NCBI GenBank assembly: GCA_022376515.1
Contig: WTXI01000577.1
Location: 1-14,003 of the forward strand
Source: Lactifluus volemus
Taxonomy: Eukaryota > Basidiomycota > Agaricomycetes > Russulales > Russulaceae
Length of the DNA stretch: 14,003 bases
Reading direction: 5' to 3'
The notes beneath the pieces are model-generated. The model saw only the letters and a list, made by a program, of their open reading frames with translations. It made no database searches and had not been told where the DNA came from. Below, piece after piece: positions 1 to 8,971 of this stretch (the first letter of the stretch is position 1; every line of letters begins with the position of its first letter). A program made the translations under genes and the position numbers.

Positions 1-4
1 GTCG

Positions 5-178
5 ACGAACACATACCGTGAAAAAAAAAAATATGCAGTTGTAGCGAGGAAATTTTTGACGCGGTGAAGATACTACTTTGCTTTCAGCCTAGCAATCACA
101 CAAAGCATTCACGAACACTCACCGTGAAAAAAAAAAAAAGAAAAGCAGTCTTAGCAAGGAAACGTTTGACGTGGTGCA
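5..178. repeat. Diverged direct repeat, period ~106 bp, with poly(A) core
   Basis: Two copies, about 5-72 and 111-178, share the order: ACGAACAC, CCGTG, an A-run of 11-13, GCAGT, TAGC(G/A)AGGAAA and TTTGACG(C/T)GGTG. The offset between copies is 106 bp. The A-runs differ in length, and the DNA between the copies (73-110) is not repeated. No coding potential is evident; minus-strand reading frames here are low complexity and cross the repeat. The left copy is close to the window edge, so further copies may lie outside. Confidence 0.75.
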
Positions 179-200
179 GGACCCGAGGGGGGAGATTGAA

Positions 201-454
201 GGACTTGAAGACGCAGGACGGAAAGAGGGGGTGCAACAAATGATCCACCCCAAAGTCACCAGACAACGTGTCAAGGTGACTCGAGAGTAGTCTCGTGCGG
301 ACTGTGTGAACCGTGCGACGTGTCGAGGACTTGAAGACGCAGGACGGAAAGAGGGGGTGCAACAAATGATCCACCCCAAAGTCACCAGACAACGTGTCAA
401 GGCGACTCGAGAGTAGTCCCGTGCGGACTGTGTGTGAACTGTGAGACGTGTCGA
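201..454 (-). repeat. Two tandem 126/128-bp units (left arm of an inverted array)
   Basis: Unit 1 covers 201-326 and unit 2 covers 327-454. Both begin GGACTTGAAGACGCAGGACG and end GACGTGTCGA. They are nearly identical, differing by a few substitutions and a 2-bp TG insertion in unit 2. Read on the minus strand, each unit contains ACGTTGTCTGG and TTGCACCCCCTC, which are also the conserved blocks of the units at 708-1060 on the plus strand. Minus-strand frames through the units give a repeated peptide, but this follows from the repeat period being a multiple of 3 and I do not call a gene. Confidence 0.9.
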
Positions 455-707
455 AATTGCAAGTGTTTGACGGAGAGAGGCGTGACGTGAACTATGAAAA
501 GAAGGACGAGGTTAAAGTTGAAGAGTTGCGGGTGCGGGAGGAGGAAAAGGGATTGAAAGGATGACGACTTGAACGTTTGAACATTTGAACATTCAAACAC
601 CGCTTGAGCTGCGACCGTGAGATAGCTGGGGCAATATTATCCACGCTATAACAGGAACTTCTCGCCACCATGTCTAAGTCTCCACTGATTCTCTGTACGA
701 TGTCCTT
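455..707. other. Spacer between inverted repeat arms, no gene seen
   Basis: This purine-rich stretch separates the two arms of the inverted array. It holds a short inverted repeat, GTTTGAA (575-581) with TTCAAAC (592-598), and small GAACATTT reiterations. This hairpin lies almost exactly midway between the inner ends of the two arms. I see no convincing reading frame, RNA gene or promoter. Confidence 0.5.
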
Positions 708-1060
708 CCGCACAGCTTCCATCTCGAGCAGTCACGACTCGTTGTCAGACTGCCTCGGGTGGAAAGCCTGTTGCACCCCCTCCCCTAGCTGGAAGCCTCG
801 ATGATGCATGCACAAGTTCCCGCTCATTTGGCCACATCCGCACAGCGTCTATTCCGAGCAATCTTGACGAGTTGTCTGATTGTCTTGAATAGAATGTCTG
901 TTGCACCCCACCTCCCTATCCCTATCCCCAGACGCCTCAAGGACAGCTGGACAAGGCACGCTTCCCACATATGCACGGCACCATCCGAGGGCAGCCTCGA
1001 CACATTGTCTGGCTGTCTAGGAGGGATGTCTGTTGCCTGCTCCCTCTCTCCTTCGCGGTC
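708..1060 (+). repeat. Three diverged ~130-bp units (right arm of an inverted array)
   Basis: Three copies are spaced 130 and 133 bp apart, judged by the TTGTC block at 742, 872 and 1005. Copies 1 and 2 open with CCGCACAGC (708 and 838). All carry TTGTCWG, then a GG-rich stretch, then TGTTGC followed by a C-rich tract (TTGCACCCC in the first two). The same series of blocks occurs in the reverse complement of the 201-454 units, so this is the same repeat family in opposite orientation, older or less homogenised. From 1061 to 1168 I see only pyrimidine-rich sequence. Confidence 0.7.
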
Positions 1061-1168
1061 TTCGTCTCCATTTCAGACAGGTATCAAAAGAAAACGTTTC
1101 TGGGTATATTTGCGGTACGTATTCCTCCTTCCTCCTCCTCCTTCGTATCACATTACACTTTGACCATT

Positions 1169-4100
1169 TCAGAACGTCTTGCGTGACTTTTTGCGTATTT
1201 GCCTGGCCTCTGGGGAAGGGGGCAGTGGCCTGATTTTCCTCTGTGGGGTTGTGACGCGCTGGACCTCTTTTGTTTCAGGGTTTAGGGAATCGTAAGTCTC
1301 CGATTCGACTTTCTGTTGAGACCTGATCTTAAGTTGATTGTGCACCTTATGCATGATCGTTTCAAGGGTTTGAATGTCGTCTATCCTCTCGATTGTCGCC
1401 AATTCACAGATATTCGTGTGGATGTCGTACAACCTCGGGATAATGGCTTTGATATCGAACGCGAGGCGCTGATTGAGTTGGGTAGTAACGCCACGGATAT
1501 TGCTGCTTTGCTAACCCATCTTTAGAATCAGTTCAACCCTGGTACGATCGGGGAGGACTACCTGTGACATATCATCATCGTGGCACGTATCACCGCCACC
1601 CTCTGCGTCATCCTGTGGGCCATCAATATCGGAGCCCATATCAACTGAATACATTTGAGCCGCAATCTCAATTTCCGAGTTCAGGAGAGTTGGTACGTTC
1701 CCCAATTCCATTTCTAGCGGTACTTCCGGGAGGGCTGATGGTACCATAGTAGGTGGTGGCGTTGGGTTTGCATAGCCGTTGGGATATAGGCTCACAGAAA
1801 CGGGTTGAGTAGGTGGATCAACTTGGTCTCCGAGCACAGCGTGCTTATCTTGTGCCTCCTGCAGAGATGCAGGAAATTTGTCATCGCAGGTTACCTGTCG
1901 TATCTCCATCTGATAATGGACATGTCGTCGCAGTGCCCGCAGGTGCTTGCATGCTCCCCCACACTTCAGCCAGTCAGGGCAGGTACACGTGGCGGTGCCC
2001 TCTAAATTGTAGGTGAGCCAATACCGTTCATGTGACGGATCATCAGGATTGGATGATGATGTTGCGCAAGTTGCCCAGACCTCAGTTGGGTGGCTACTAG
2101 GAATTATCAAGAGTTGCCTTCCTTGAAGGATCCCAGTGGCCAGACCATCTCGGCGAATGTCCTCTTCAAACCAAAAAAAAGGCGCTGATGTGTTGTTGGT
2201 GAGCGTCCCCCCAGATTCATGCTTCCTCGACAGCGTCACACCCCCGGCGGCAGTGGCAAATCGAGCAGCTTTCCATGCAGCTGCATTATCTCGTTGACAG
2301 ACCTGAGCATATAGATAGGGTAGGATGTGTCGGACAAGATGAAAAACTAGGACATCGAACCGAAGCCGGTTTCTGGAGCGCTGCCATTGAGGCAAGTACT
2401 TCTTCTTGATTATCCTATTGAGAACTTCTAGGTGATTTGTCGTCGGGAGCACTCCCTCGACGGGGATTCCAAGGCGTGATGCTGCTTTGATTCGTCCATG
2501 GAGCGACCAGGATTGCCACAGCTCCTCTTTCATCCAGTAATTGCACAGGTACGCCAGGTACGTCATACTTCCATTAATGGTTATTGTGCTATTGTCATCA
2601 ACCACCAGGCCGAGCAAGTGGCTGCGTTCTGTGTGGATGAGCGACATGGCACTTTGATAAGTGGTGCTGCCTAGTAAACTTTGTTAAGGTAAGTATAGCT
2701 ATCTGCATATGTCGATCAGAAAGACCTGACTTACGACAACTCTAGACTCCGCAGGCGCTCAATAACATGCGCACTCAGGGAACTGTCCCTCTTCAGCATA
2801 GCTTGCTGCTTGTTAGACCAACATTGTCGCATGTGGAACTTGCACAGCAAGAGCACTATGGAAGGCCAGGTGTATGTCAAAGCGCCTCGCTCCTTGGCAT
2901 CAGTGTCTGTGATGGCCACTCGTGGCTCAAACACGCGGTTCCTAGCCAATTCACGGGAAGACAACCAATCTTTCCAGGTTTTGAGAAGGTGAGTGAGAAC
3001 TTGCGTGTCGTATCCGGCATGAGTTGCAAGGACCCCTGCAGGTGCAGAAAACAGAAACATCGCGACGGGTAAGCCTTTCCCCTGGTGATCTAACCCCATT
3101 GCGATCCAAAGTAGCAGTCTTGATGAGGAGACACCAAATGTACCATCGAGGATGAGCTGTGAGTTGTGGACATAGGACCACGCTGCGTCCTCCATCTCCT
3201 TTGTTGATATGAACGCTTCAAATCGATCGCTGTGCTGGACTCTTGCGCTGTAGTGGAATACAGATTTGGCAATGTCTATATTGAAGTTAGGAGAGTGGGG
3301 ATTTAACCAGTCATGAACGTTATCTTCTGCGTGCTTGGAGATATTGATCCCTTGAGATCTATAATGCAGGACATATAACTGTTTGAAATCTGTTTTTTGG
3401 AAGTTAAATCGATAGTTTGCCTGGGATGGGTGAGTTGATCGCTGATTGCGATACTCTTGCCGATGGCACATGTCTAGGTTTCGTCTTTGAATGGCAGTGA
3501 TACTGCAATCAAGATACAATGAGCTTATCTCGATGCAATTGTATTTGGTACATACTTGGCTCCTTCCTCTAGCTGTTCTAACGCAACTTCGAAAACATGA
3601 GGATGTAGTGGTACAGGCGGCAGTCGCTTCATTATGCCAGTTTGGCATCCGAAATTATGCTCAAAGTAGCCGATAATCCGACCTATCCGACCCGATGATA
3701 CCTCGTATGTAACGTCGGCGTGAGCCAAGCATCCGGTGAAGTCATATGGTGCGCATCGTGTCATTGTGAGTTGATGTGATTTATTTTGTTTAGCTTCCTG
3801 ACGAGCTTCAGTGTTGTACCCACAACTGCTATAGGGGGACAATTGATGATATTCCATTAATCACATGCAAGTGCGTAAATAAAGTACCATTGGAAAAGTA
3901 TGCGTTTAGCTTTCCCCTTCTTTGATTGCCAATTTAATGACCACACTTTCATCCAGCGTCGCTCAAGCTGCTTCAAACTCCCTTCATCCAGGCCATTACG
4001 GGAAAGTACGTCATTTGCTGATGTTTGTGAAGTAGTGGAGTCTGAGAATGTCTGACGGATGACCAGCCCTTCATCGTGAAGTCTTTTTATTGCTTGGGCT

Positions 4101-4246
4101 TGTGTCGCGTCACACCAAAGACTCTGAGTCGATACCTACATGTGTATAGCCATGTAAGGAACCATTTGTCATGTATACGCATTAATATGACATACCTTAA
4201 CATTATCATGCCATGAATCCCCTATAATGGGCTGAGTGTCTGGCAT
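1169..4246 (-). pseudogene. MULE (Mutator-like) transposase with SWIM finger, five exons, one in-frame stop
   Basis: A DDE transposase that would cut and move a MULE DNA transposon. Proposed exons: 4246-4196, 4123-3888, 3828-3556, 3502-2735 and 2666-1169. The four introns (72, 59, 53 and 68 bp) are GT-AG, three with GTATGT or GTAAGT donors, and every junction keeps frame. An N-terminal zinc-binding-like region includes LFQC-S-CG and FTGCLAHADVTY (exons 2-3). The catalytic Asp sits in LILDGTFG (codon 3145-3147), the second Asp in ITDTD (about 2905), followed by CKFHMRQCW, and the Glu in TTNHLE (2426-2428). The SWIM finger CxCx9CxH lies at about 1943-1987. The first stop is TAG at 1511-1513 (827 residues). 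The same frame then stays open for 113 more residues, ending in a basic PLPPSPEARQ...KKSRKTF tail of the kind family members carry, so the TAG is read as a nonsense mutation (CAG to TAG would suffice). The start at 4246 is chosen for A at -3; ATGs at 4297 and 4357 are also in frame. No terminal inverted repeats or target duplication were found by eye. Confidence 0.82.
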
Positions 4247-4340
4247 GATTGCTACAATGGTAGGGGGGACTTCACACAGGTGAGATAACGTAGACATGGG
4301 ATGGTAAAAGGGGTGCCCAGGGGTCAAGGGCCTGGATTGC

Positions 4341-4650
4341 GTGAAAAAATGGCTCATGAATTATCCCGACAGAATGGATGAACTTGGCAATAATACACGG
4401 CATTTGGACAAAGCCAAGGCTACCTGCCCTTAAGCACCCATGTGGTTGCTGCTGCGCAAACGCTGTCATCGCTGTAGAGGCATTTATTTAGTGTCGTGAA
4501 AAAACGGCTAACGGAAATTATCCCTACAGAATGGATGAACTTGGAAATGATACACGGCATTTGGACAAAGCCAAGGCTACCTGCCCTTAAGCACCCATGT
4601 GGTTGCTGTTGCGCAAATGCTGTCATTGCCATAGAGGCATTTATTTAGCG
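4341..4650. repeat. 155-bp tandem duplication upstream of the MULE transposase
   Basis: Copy 1 is 4341-4495 and copy 2 is 4496-4650. Both open GTGAAAAAA(T/C)GGCT and end GAGGCATTTATTTAG(T/C)G. They are highly similar, with scattered substitutions and a 2-bp indel near the start. The array begins about 95 bp upstream of the proposed transposase start, so it may be the transposon's subterminal repeat, its promoter region, or unrelated. Minus-strand frames repeat the same peptide in both copies (AFAQQQPHGCLRAGSLGF), but nothing indicates that it is translated. Confidence 0.9.
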
Positions 4651-4984
4651 TTGTCATTGATGCCGGAAGACTGCTTGATGGGTACTCATCCGCTACACCC
4701 ACATGTCCTAAATGTCAGAGGATGACATGCCCGGTTGCTAAACACTTTGTAAATACGATAGAGAATGTAGATATTTCAATTTCTTTTCCTCAGATCGCGC
4801 CCAAACTCCCGACATCTGTCCTATTTTGGGTGGCGGCGGGAGGCGCACCTCGCAAGCGTTACATTGAGTGACCCATACGTACGCTTTCCTTTCTTGGTCT
4901 GTGGGCGCTCGGTGTGACGGTGTGATCTTATATAAGCTTTCCTCATTTGGTAACAGTTTTTGTTACCACCAACCATCCATAACA
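4651..4984 (-). other. Flank of the retrotransposon; possible divergent 3' LTR
   Basis: If the polypurine tract at 4985-4997 is real, a 3' LTR should begin at 4984 on the minus strand. It does begin TGTTATGGA, the same nine bases that open the 5' LTR at 12048, but the sequences differ after that. The stretch holds a TATATAAG-like box (about 4929-4935) and a perfect 7-bp hairpin, GGTAACA 4949-4955 with TGTTACC 4961-4967. No matching LTR end was found. It could be a different LTR joined by recombination, a heavily diverged LTR, or ordinary flank. No gene seen. Confidence 0.35.
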
Positions 4985-4997
4985 CCATCCCCCGTTT
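4985..4997 (-). other. Candidate polypurine tract of the Ty3/gypsy element
   Basis: On the minus strand this reads AAACGGGGGATGG, directly before TGTTATGGA and about 20 bp after the stop codon of the pol tail (5019-5021). A purine run just upstream of TG is where plus-strand DNA synthesis primes in LTR retrotransposons. The position and composition fit; the missing 3' LTR match limits confidence. Confidence 0.5.
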
Positions 4998-5018
4998 AAG
5001 GCGCAGTCCCACCTGCGT

Positions 5019-5957
5019 TTATTCACGGTCAGCGGCATAGTCCCAGTCATTCATCTCCGCGTTGATCCAGCCAGACGTGGAGCGGTCAATACCGTGGCCA
5101 TACCAGAGGTAAGCCTTCTTGTTGTCAGTGTAGGGACATGACCAATGCCAGTGAGGGTGTTCTAAGGGGACTCTACAAGAGTCTCCGAACTTGCATTGCT
5201 GGTGGGGTTCATGACACGAAGGGCCTGGATGGCCGTAGTCAGCGCACCACTCACACCAGTCGTGGAGGGGGCACTCGACGTAGAGGTGCCCGGGGTTTCG
5301 TCGCTTGCATCGACCACAATAGGGCGTGTGCGTGATCCTGGCTGCGGCACTATCAGCAGCGGTTCCACTGCTACTATTGACGACCCGTTCCATGCAAGTC
5401 TTGCAGTGAAGGGCACCCTCGCCGTCATGAACTGTACTCCCTGGCCACTGGTTGTTGTTAGTGTCGTCGTCATTATCAAATGCCCATCCGAGTTCGTCGT
5501 CCTGGATAGGGGAGACAGATGAGGCGGGCGAGTCGCAGACGTTAGAGGCCGGTGAGTTTGGTAAGGATGGTAATTGGTTGTTTGGCGGGGAGGGGGCGGC
5601 GTCACTCCGCGGGAGTCCACCAAAATCGGGGAGGTCCTCGTTCCACGAGGGCGGTGGGAGGTCGGCGAGTGGGGTCCACGGACGGTCGGTGGGAGGTGTG
5701 AGGTATTCCCAAATCGAACGTGTCGGTTTGGGTTGTTGTATGGCCCACGCTGCGAATTCACAGGCCTGAAAGAGGGATTCTCGAAGGGTGTCGTCGAGCG
5801 GCGTGATTCGCGGGTATAAGGCGGGGGAACGGGGGTCGGGGAGCGGTTCCTTGGACGCCGTGTATAGCTCACTGGGATAAACGGTGGAGAGGCCGAACGT
5901 GATTGGTAGAGGAAGGATGACGGGTGGATCGGGCGGATGGGACGTGGTGTGGGTAGG
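5019..5957 (-). pseudogene. Pol C-terminal tail with two CCHC-like zinc knuckles, displaced frame
   Basis: A frame open from just below the TGA at 5958-5960 to the TAA at 5019-5021, about 312 codons; its first ATG is only at 5393. It lies in the -1 frame relative to the chromodomain frame. Residue choice is protein-like: an aromatic and acidic stretch (YPRITPLDDTLRE, EFAAWAIQQPK, SIWEYLTPP), a Pro/Asp/Asn-rich stretch (DDELGWAFDNDDD), then Cys/His clusters. Knuckle 1 is CGRC...H...C (CX2CX6HX4C, 5271-5318). Knuckle 2 is CEWC...H...C, exactly CX2CX4HX4C (5214-5255). Another CXXC (CKTC) lies just upstream and further Cys/His pairs follow. The lack of an early ATG and the position suggest it is the end of Pol, cut off by a one-base loss or reached by frameshifting or splicing. 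Function is unknown; nucleic-acid binding is inferred from the knuckles only. Confidence 0.6.
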
Positions 5958-6481
5958 TCATATTGGGCTGGGACATGTTGCATATGGTGAATTGTGAGGA
6001 AGTTTGGTAGAGGTGGTGTAGTAGTGGTAGTTGTAGTAGTGGGGATGAAAGTTGGTGATGTCGTTTCTTGCTGAAGCAAGAGGGTTCTTATAGCTTTTGG
6101 TTGAGCTTTGTAAAAGGCTGTGAGTAGTTCTGGGGCGTCAACATTCTCAGCTGGTTCCCATGTGTTGTGTGCGGCGGAATAGCCTTTCCACTTTAGGAGA
6201 TATTGGAGTCTCGTGTTGTTCTTTGGTCCGATACGTCTGGACCCTAGAACAGCTTCTACTTCGTACTCCTCTTCTCCGTCTACAAGTTCCGGTGCAGGCT
6301 GTTCGAAGTTCGGACCATGTTCGGGTGTCTCCGTATAGGGGGCGATCAGTGATGTGTGAAATACATCATGAATCTGCCATCGATCTGGGAGTTTGAGGCG
6401 TACAACTACCGGTGATATGACTTTGGTGATTGTAAAAGGTCCGTAGCGTTTTGGGGCTAGCTTGCTACTAAGGTGCGTCAT
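5162..6481 (-). pseudogene. Integrase C-terminal end and chromodomain frame of pol
   Basis: Residues 1-50 (KLAPKRYGPF, DVFHTSLIAPY) are the conserved integrase C-terminal domain of Ty3 elements. Residues about 73-125 form a chromodomain with its aromatic positions in YEVEAVL, LLKWKGY and NTWEP, which in relatives binds modified histone H3 and steers integration into heterochromatin. A Thr-rich triplet stretch follows (about 6000-6040). Beyond residue ~175 the frame stays open for 265 more codons as Pro/Arg/Ser/Thr-rich sequence, overlapping the knuckle-bearing frame at 5019-5957; which frame was the original tail is uncertain. The ATG at 6479-6481 is not a true start: it lies inside the integrase domain, downstream of a one-base loss near 6493. 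Confidence 0.8.
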
Positions 6482-7710
6482 TTTGAGGTTAGTGCCTCGA
6501 GCCAGACTTTTTCTCCTATGGCATATTTTTGGTAGTGGCGTTGACCCTTCTTGTGTTCTGTGCGTTTATGAAGGAGGGTCTGTGCGTGTTTCATCGCTGA
6601 TCGGGCTTTTTCTCGGATGTTTTTGAGTTCTTCGGATCTTTTGTTGACATAGGGTAGATGGCTTGTGATCCGAGAAGTTGCGATAAGAGGGGTGTATCCG
6701 ATGAGGAGTTCGTACGGAGTAAATCCGGTTGTGGCGTTTGGCCATGAGTTATGAACGAACTGGGCCATGGGCAGAAGTGTGGACCAGTCATTCATGTAAT
6801 CATTGCCGTAGATGCGGAGATATTGTTCTACTCGTTGGTTACTTCTTTTCGATTGGCCGTCCGTTTGAGGGTGATAGGCGGTACTGATATTTTGCGATAT
6901 CTTAAGTTTCTGGCAGAGTCCCGTGGCTAGGTGTGATGTGAAATGGGGATCTCTATCAGAGATGATTCTTCGGGGAACGCCGTAGTTCGGAAAAACGTTG
7001 GAGATGTATAGGTCGATAACTTCTTCCGTGGTGATCTTTTTTGTACACGGTAAGAAGACGGCAGCTTTAGTGCAATCATGATCAACAATCGTGAGGATGG
7101 AATCATATCCATGTGACTCGGGAAGATCCGTGATAAGGTCCATCGCCACGACTTGGAAAGGAACATTGGATGCTTCCTGTTCTTGTGGCTCGATGGGAGC
7201 GATGGGGGGTTTTGGGCGGTGGGTAAGGGGTTTCGTTGACTGGCATGTGGCGCATCCCTTGACGTATTGTGTGACATACTGCTTGAGTCCAGGCCACCAG
7301 AAGTTATGGAAGACTTCTATCATGGTGTTGGCGATGCCTGGATGGCCAGCGAGCTGATGGTCGTGATAACGCCAGAGTATATCTTTCTTCAGTTGGTCGT
7401 CTTCAGGGACTACTGGAGCGTCCGCTTTCCACCACCGTCCTTTGTGATCTTGCTCTAGCTGATGTTCTTCAGCCCACCGTTTCATGAGGTCGTCGTTTTC
7501 TTTTTGTGCTAGCCAGACACGTTCTTCAATGGAGTGGAGTTCCATTGCTTGGACAAAGAGCTTGTCAGGTAACACCACAATGTCTTCGTTGTCATCATCG
7601 CCTTTGGGAATGGCGGGGTGTTGCGATAAGGCGTCGGCACGATTTGTAGCGCCAGGTTTGTGGATGAGTTCAAAGTTAAACTCTGCTAACTTGCTTAGAT
7701 AGCGCGCCAC
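6478..7710 (-). pseudogene. Integrase (HHCC and catalytic core), catalytic Glu replaced by Lys
   Basis: This segment continues in frame from RNase H. The first residues (ARYLSKLAEFNFEL...NRADALSQHP) are the RNase H end, including its last catalytic Asp. The HHCC zinc domain is YHDHQLAGHPG with CATC (C153, C156 counting from 7710). The core has D191 (AMDLI) and D252 (ISDRDPHF). The third catalytic residue, 35 residues later, should be Glu in DGQSERxN but is Lys (DGQSKRSNQ, codon 6847-6849). Integrase would join cDNA to the genome, so this copy is predicted inactive. The frame ends in TGA at 6478-6480 after EALTSK. Restoring one base near 6493 would run it directly into the C-terminal domain, so the TGA/ATG overlap is an artefact of the frameshift. 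Confidence 0.92.
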
Positions 7711-8070
7711 TCTTCGTGCAATGTTTCATGGTGATCGGTAAAATCAGAGATTGTTATGGTCAGTGTACACTTTGATTGGGAAAGGTGAGGATAATAACAC
7801 GTGTTCCCAGCGAAGGAGTCCTCTGACAACTGCTAAGAGTTCGCGGTCGTAAACTGGGTAATTTCTTTCTGCGGCGTTGAAGGTGTGTGAGTCGTAACCG
7901 ACTGCTCTGGGTTTGTTATCTTTGTCTCTTTGAAGTAGGACTGCTCCAGTGGCATATTGGGAGGTGTCTACTTCAAGTTCAAAGGGTTTTGAGTAGTCGG
8001 GTCGGTATAGGACTGGGTCTTCTTGTACGCGTTGGAGTAAAATTTTTAGGGCATTACTGCACTCATCGGT
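7711..8070 (-). pseudogene. RNase H domain with in-frame nonsense codons
   Basis: Too broken to appear as one ORF, but the same frame links RT (ends 8071) to integrase. Visible motifs are FELEVDTSQYATGAVLLQ (first catalytic Asp), YPVYDRELLAVV (Glu) and IKVYTDHNNL (Asp); the last Asp is in ADALSQ just downstream. The frame is interrupted by TAG at 8071-8073 (a Trp is usual after FD), TGA at 7744-7746 and TGA at 7726-7728 (family position PRKI, so CGA to TGA is likely). The domain degrades the RNA strand during reverse transcription. There is no frameshift inside it, so decay here is by substitution only. Confidence 0.9.
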
Positions 8071-8971
8071 CTAGTCGAACTTCACCCCCTTCTTTAGAAG
8101 TGCAGTAATGGGTCGTGCGATGTCGGCAAATCCACGGATGAAGGGTCGTTGAAAACCGAGGACGCCAAGAGTACTTCTGACGTCTTCAACTTTTGTGAGG
8201 ACAGTGGGCCAATTAGCAAGACCATTTCTTTTTGTTGGGTCAATCGTTATCTTTCCATCACGGACTTCAATGCCAAGGTATTTGACTTGTTCCTTCTCAA
8301 AGTGGCATTTTGACGCTTTGAAGAACAAGGAGAGTTCGCGGGCGCGTGTGAGAACTGCGTGAGTGATTTCTCGAAGTTCTTCTAGATTGTTGGAACAAAT
8401 GAGGACGTCATCCATATAGATTAGGATATGTCCTGGGTATTTGTTGACAAGGTCAGCGAAGGCGGCATCCATGAATCTTTGGAAGACTGCTGGTGAGTTT
8501 CGTAGTCCAAAGAACATCACTTTAGGTTTGAAAAGACCATAGGGAGTTTTGAAGGCAGCTTTCCACTGGTCTTCATCTTTGATACGGATATTATGATACC
8601 CCCATCGAATGTCAAGGGTAGTAAAATATCGCATGCCATGGAGTTGTTCTAGAAGATTTTCGATGCGGGGGAGAGGGTAAACGTCGGGAATGGTATGTTT
8701 GTTAACGCGTCGATAATCTTGAACTGGTCTAGAACTTCCATCTGCTTTAGGGATAAGGAACCAAGGTGAAGACCAAGGGGAGTCCGTTTGCTCAATGTAG
8801 CCTTTTTCCTGATGTTCTTTGAGGAATTTCTTTGTAATTTCTTTTCCTTCTTCAGTCAGCGGATAAACTTTGCAGTTAATAATGTCCGGTGCGTCTGGTT
8901 TTAGTTTTATCTCCATGTCGAATTTTCCTCGGCTCGGAGGGAAGCGTTTTGCTGCTTCTTCGTCAAAGATA
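8071..8971 (-). pseudogene. Reverse transcriptase domain of pol
   Basis: The open frame runs from the ATG at 8916 (MEIKLKPDAP) but in-frame homology extends to about 8971 (IFDEEAAKRFPPSR), so the ATG is internal and the gene is cut from protease by a one-base loss in the A-run 8971-8973. Counting from 8916, visible RT blocks are YIEQTDSPWSSPWFLI, RPVQDYRRVNKHT, LDIRWGYHNI with catalytic D102, MFFGLRNSPAVFQRFMD and YMDD at 167-170. A premature TAG at 8071 follows GVKFD. The catalytic residues themselves are intact. The product makes element cDNA in cytoplasmic particles. Confidence 0.95.

Noticed and set aside
96..400. Minus-strand ORFs with a repeated peptide (LDTLSGDFGVDHLLHP)
   Set aside because: The repetition follows from the 126-bp unit being a multiple of 3; the frames carry no domain, and two different frames are open over the same repeat.
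801..1233. Plus-strand ORFs in the right repeat arm
   Set aside because: They are low-complexity Ser/Pro/Leu frames in non-coding repeats, with no conserved domain.
1316..1525. Plus-strand 69-codon ORF
   Set aside because: It is antisense to the in-frame C-terminal extension of the MULE transposase, which explains the region better.
4200..4984. Terminal inverted repeats of the MULE
   Set aside because: I compared the flanks by eye and found no convincing match between 4250-4980 and 600-1168; an einverted or BLAST self-search is needed.
6478..6481. TGA/ATG overlap between the integrase and chromodomain frames as coupled or stop-restart translation
   Set aside because: The conserved integrase C-terminal domain spans the overlap, and one extra base near 6493 makes the frame continuous. 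The overlap comes from a one-base loss.
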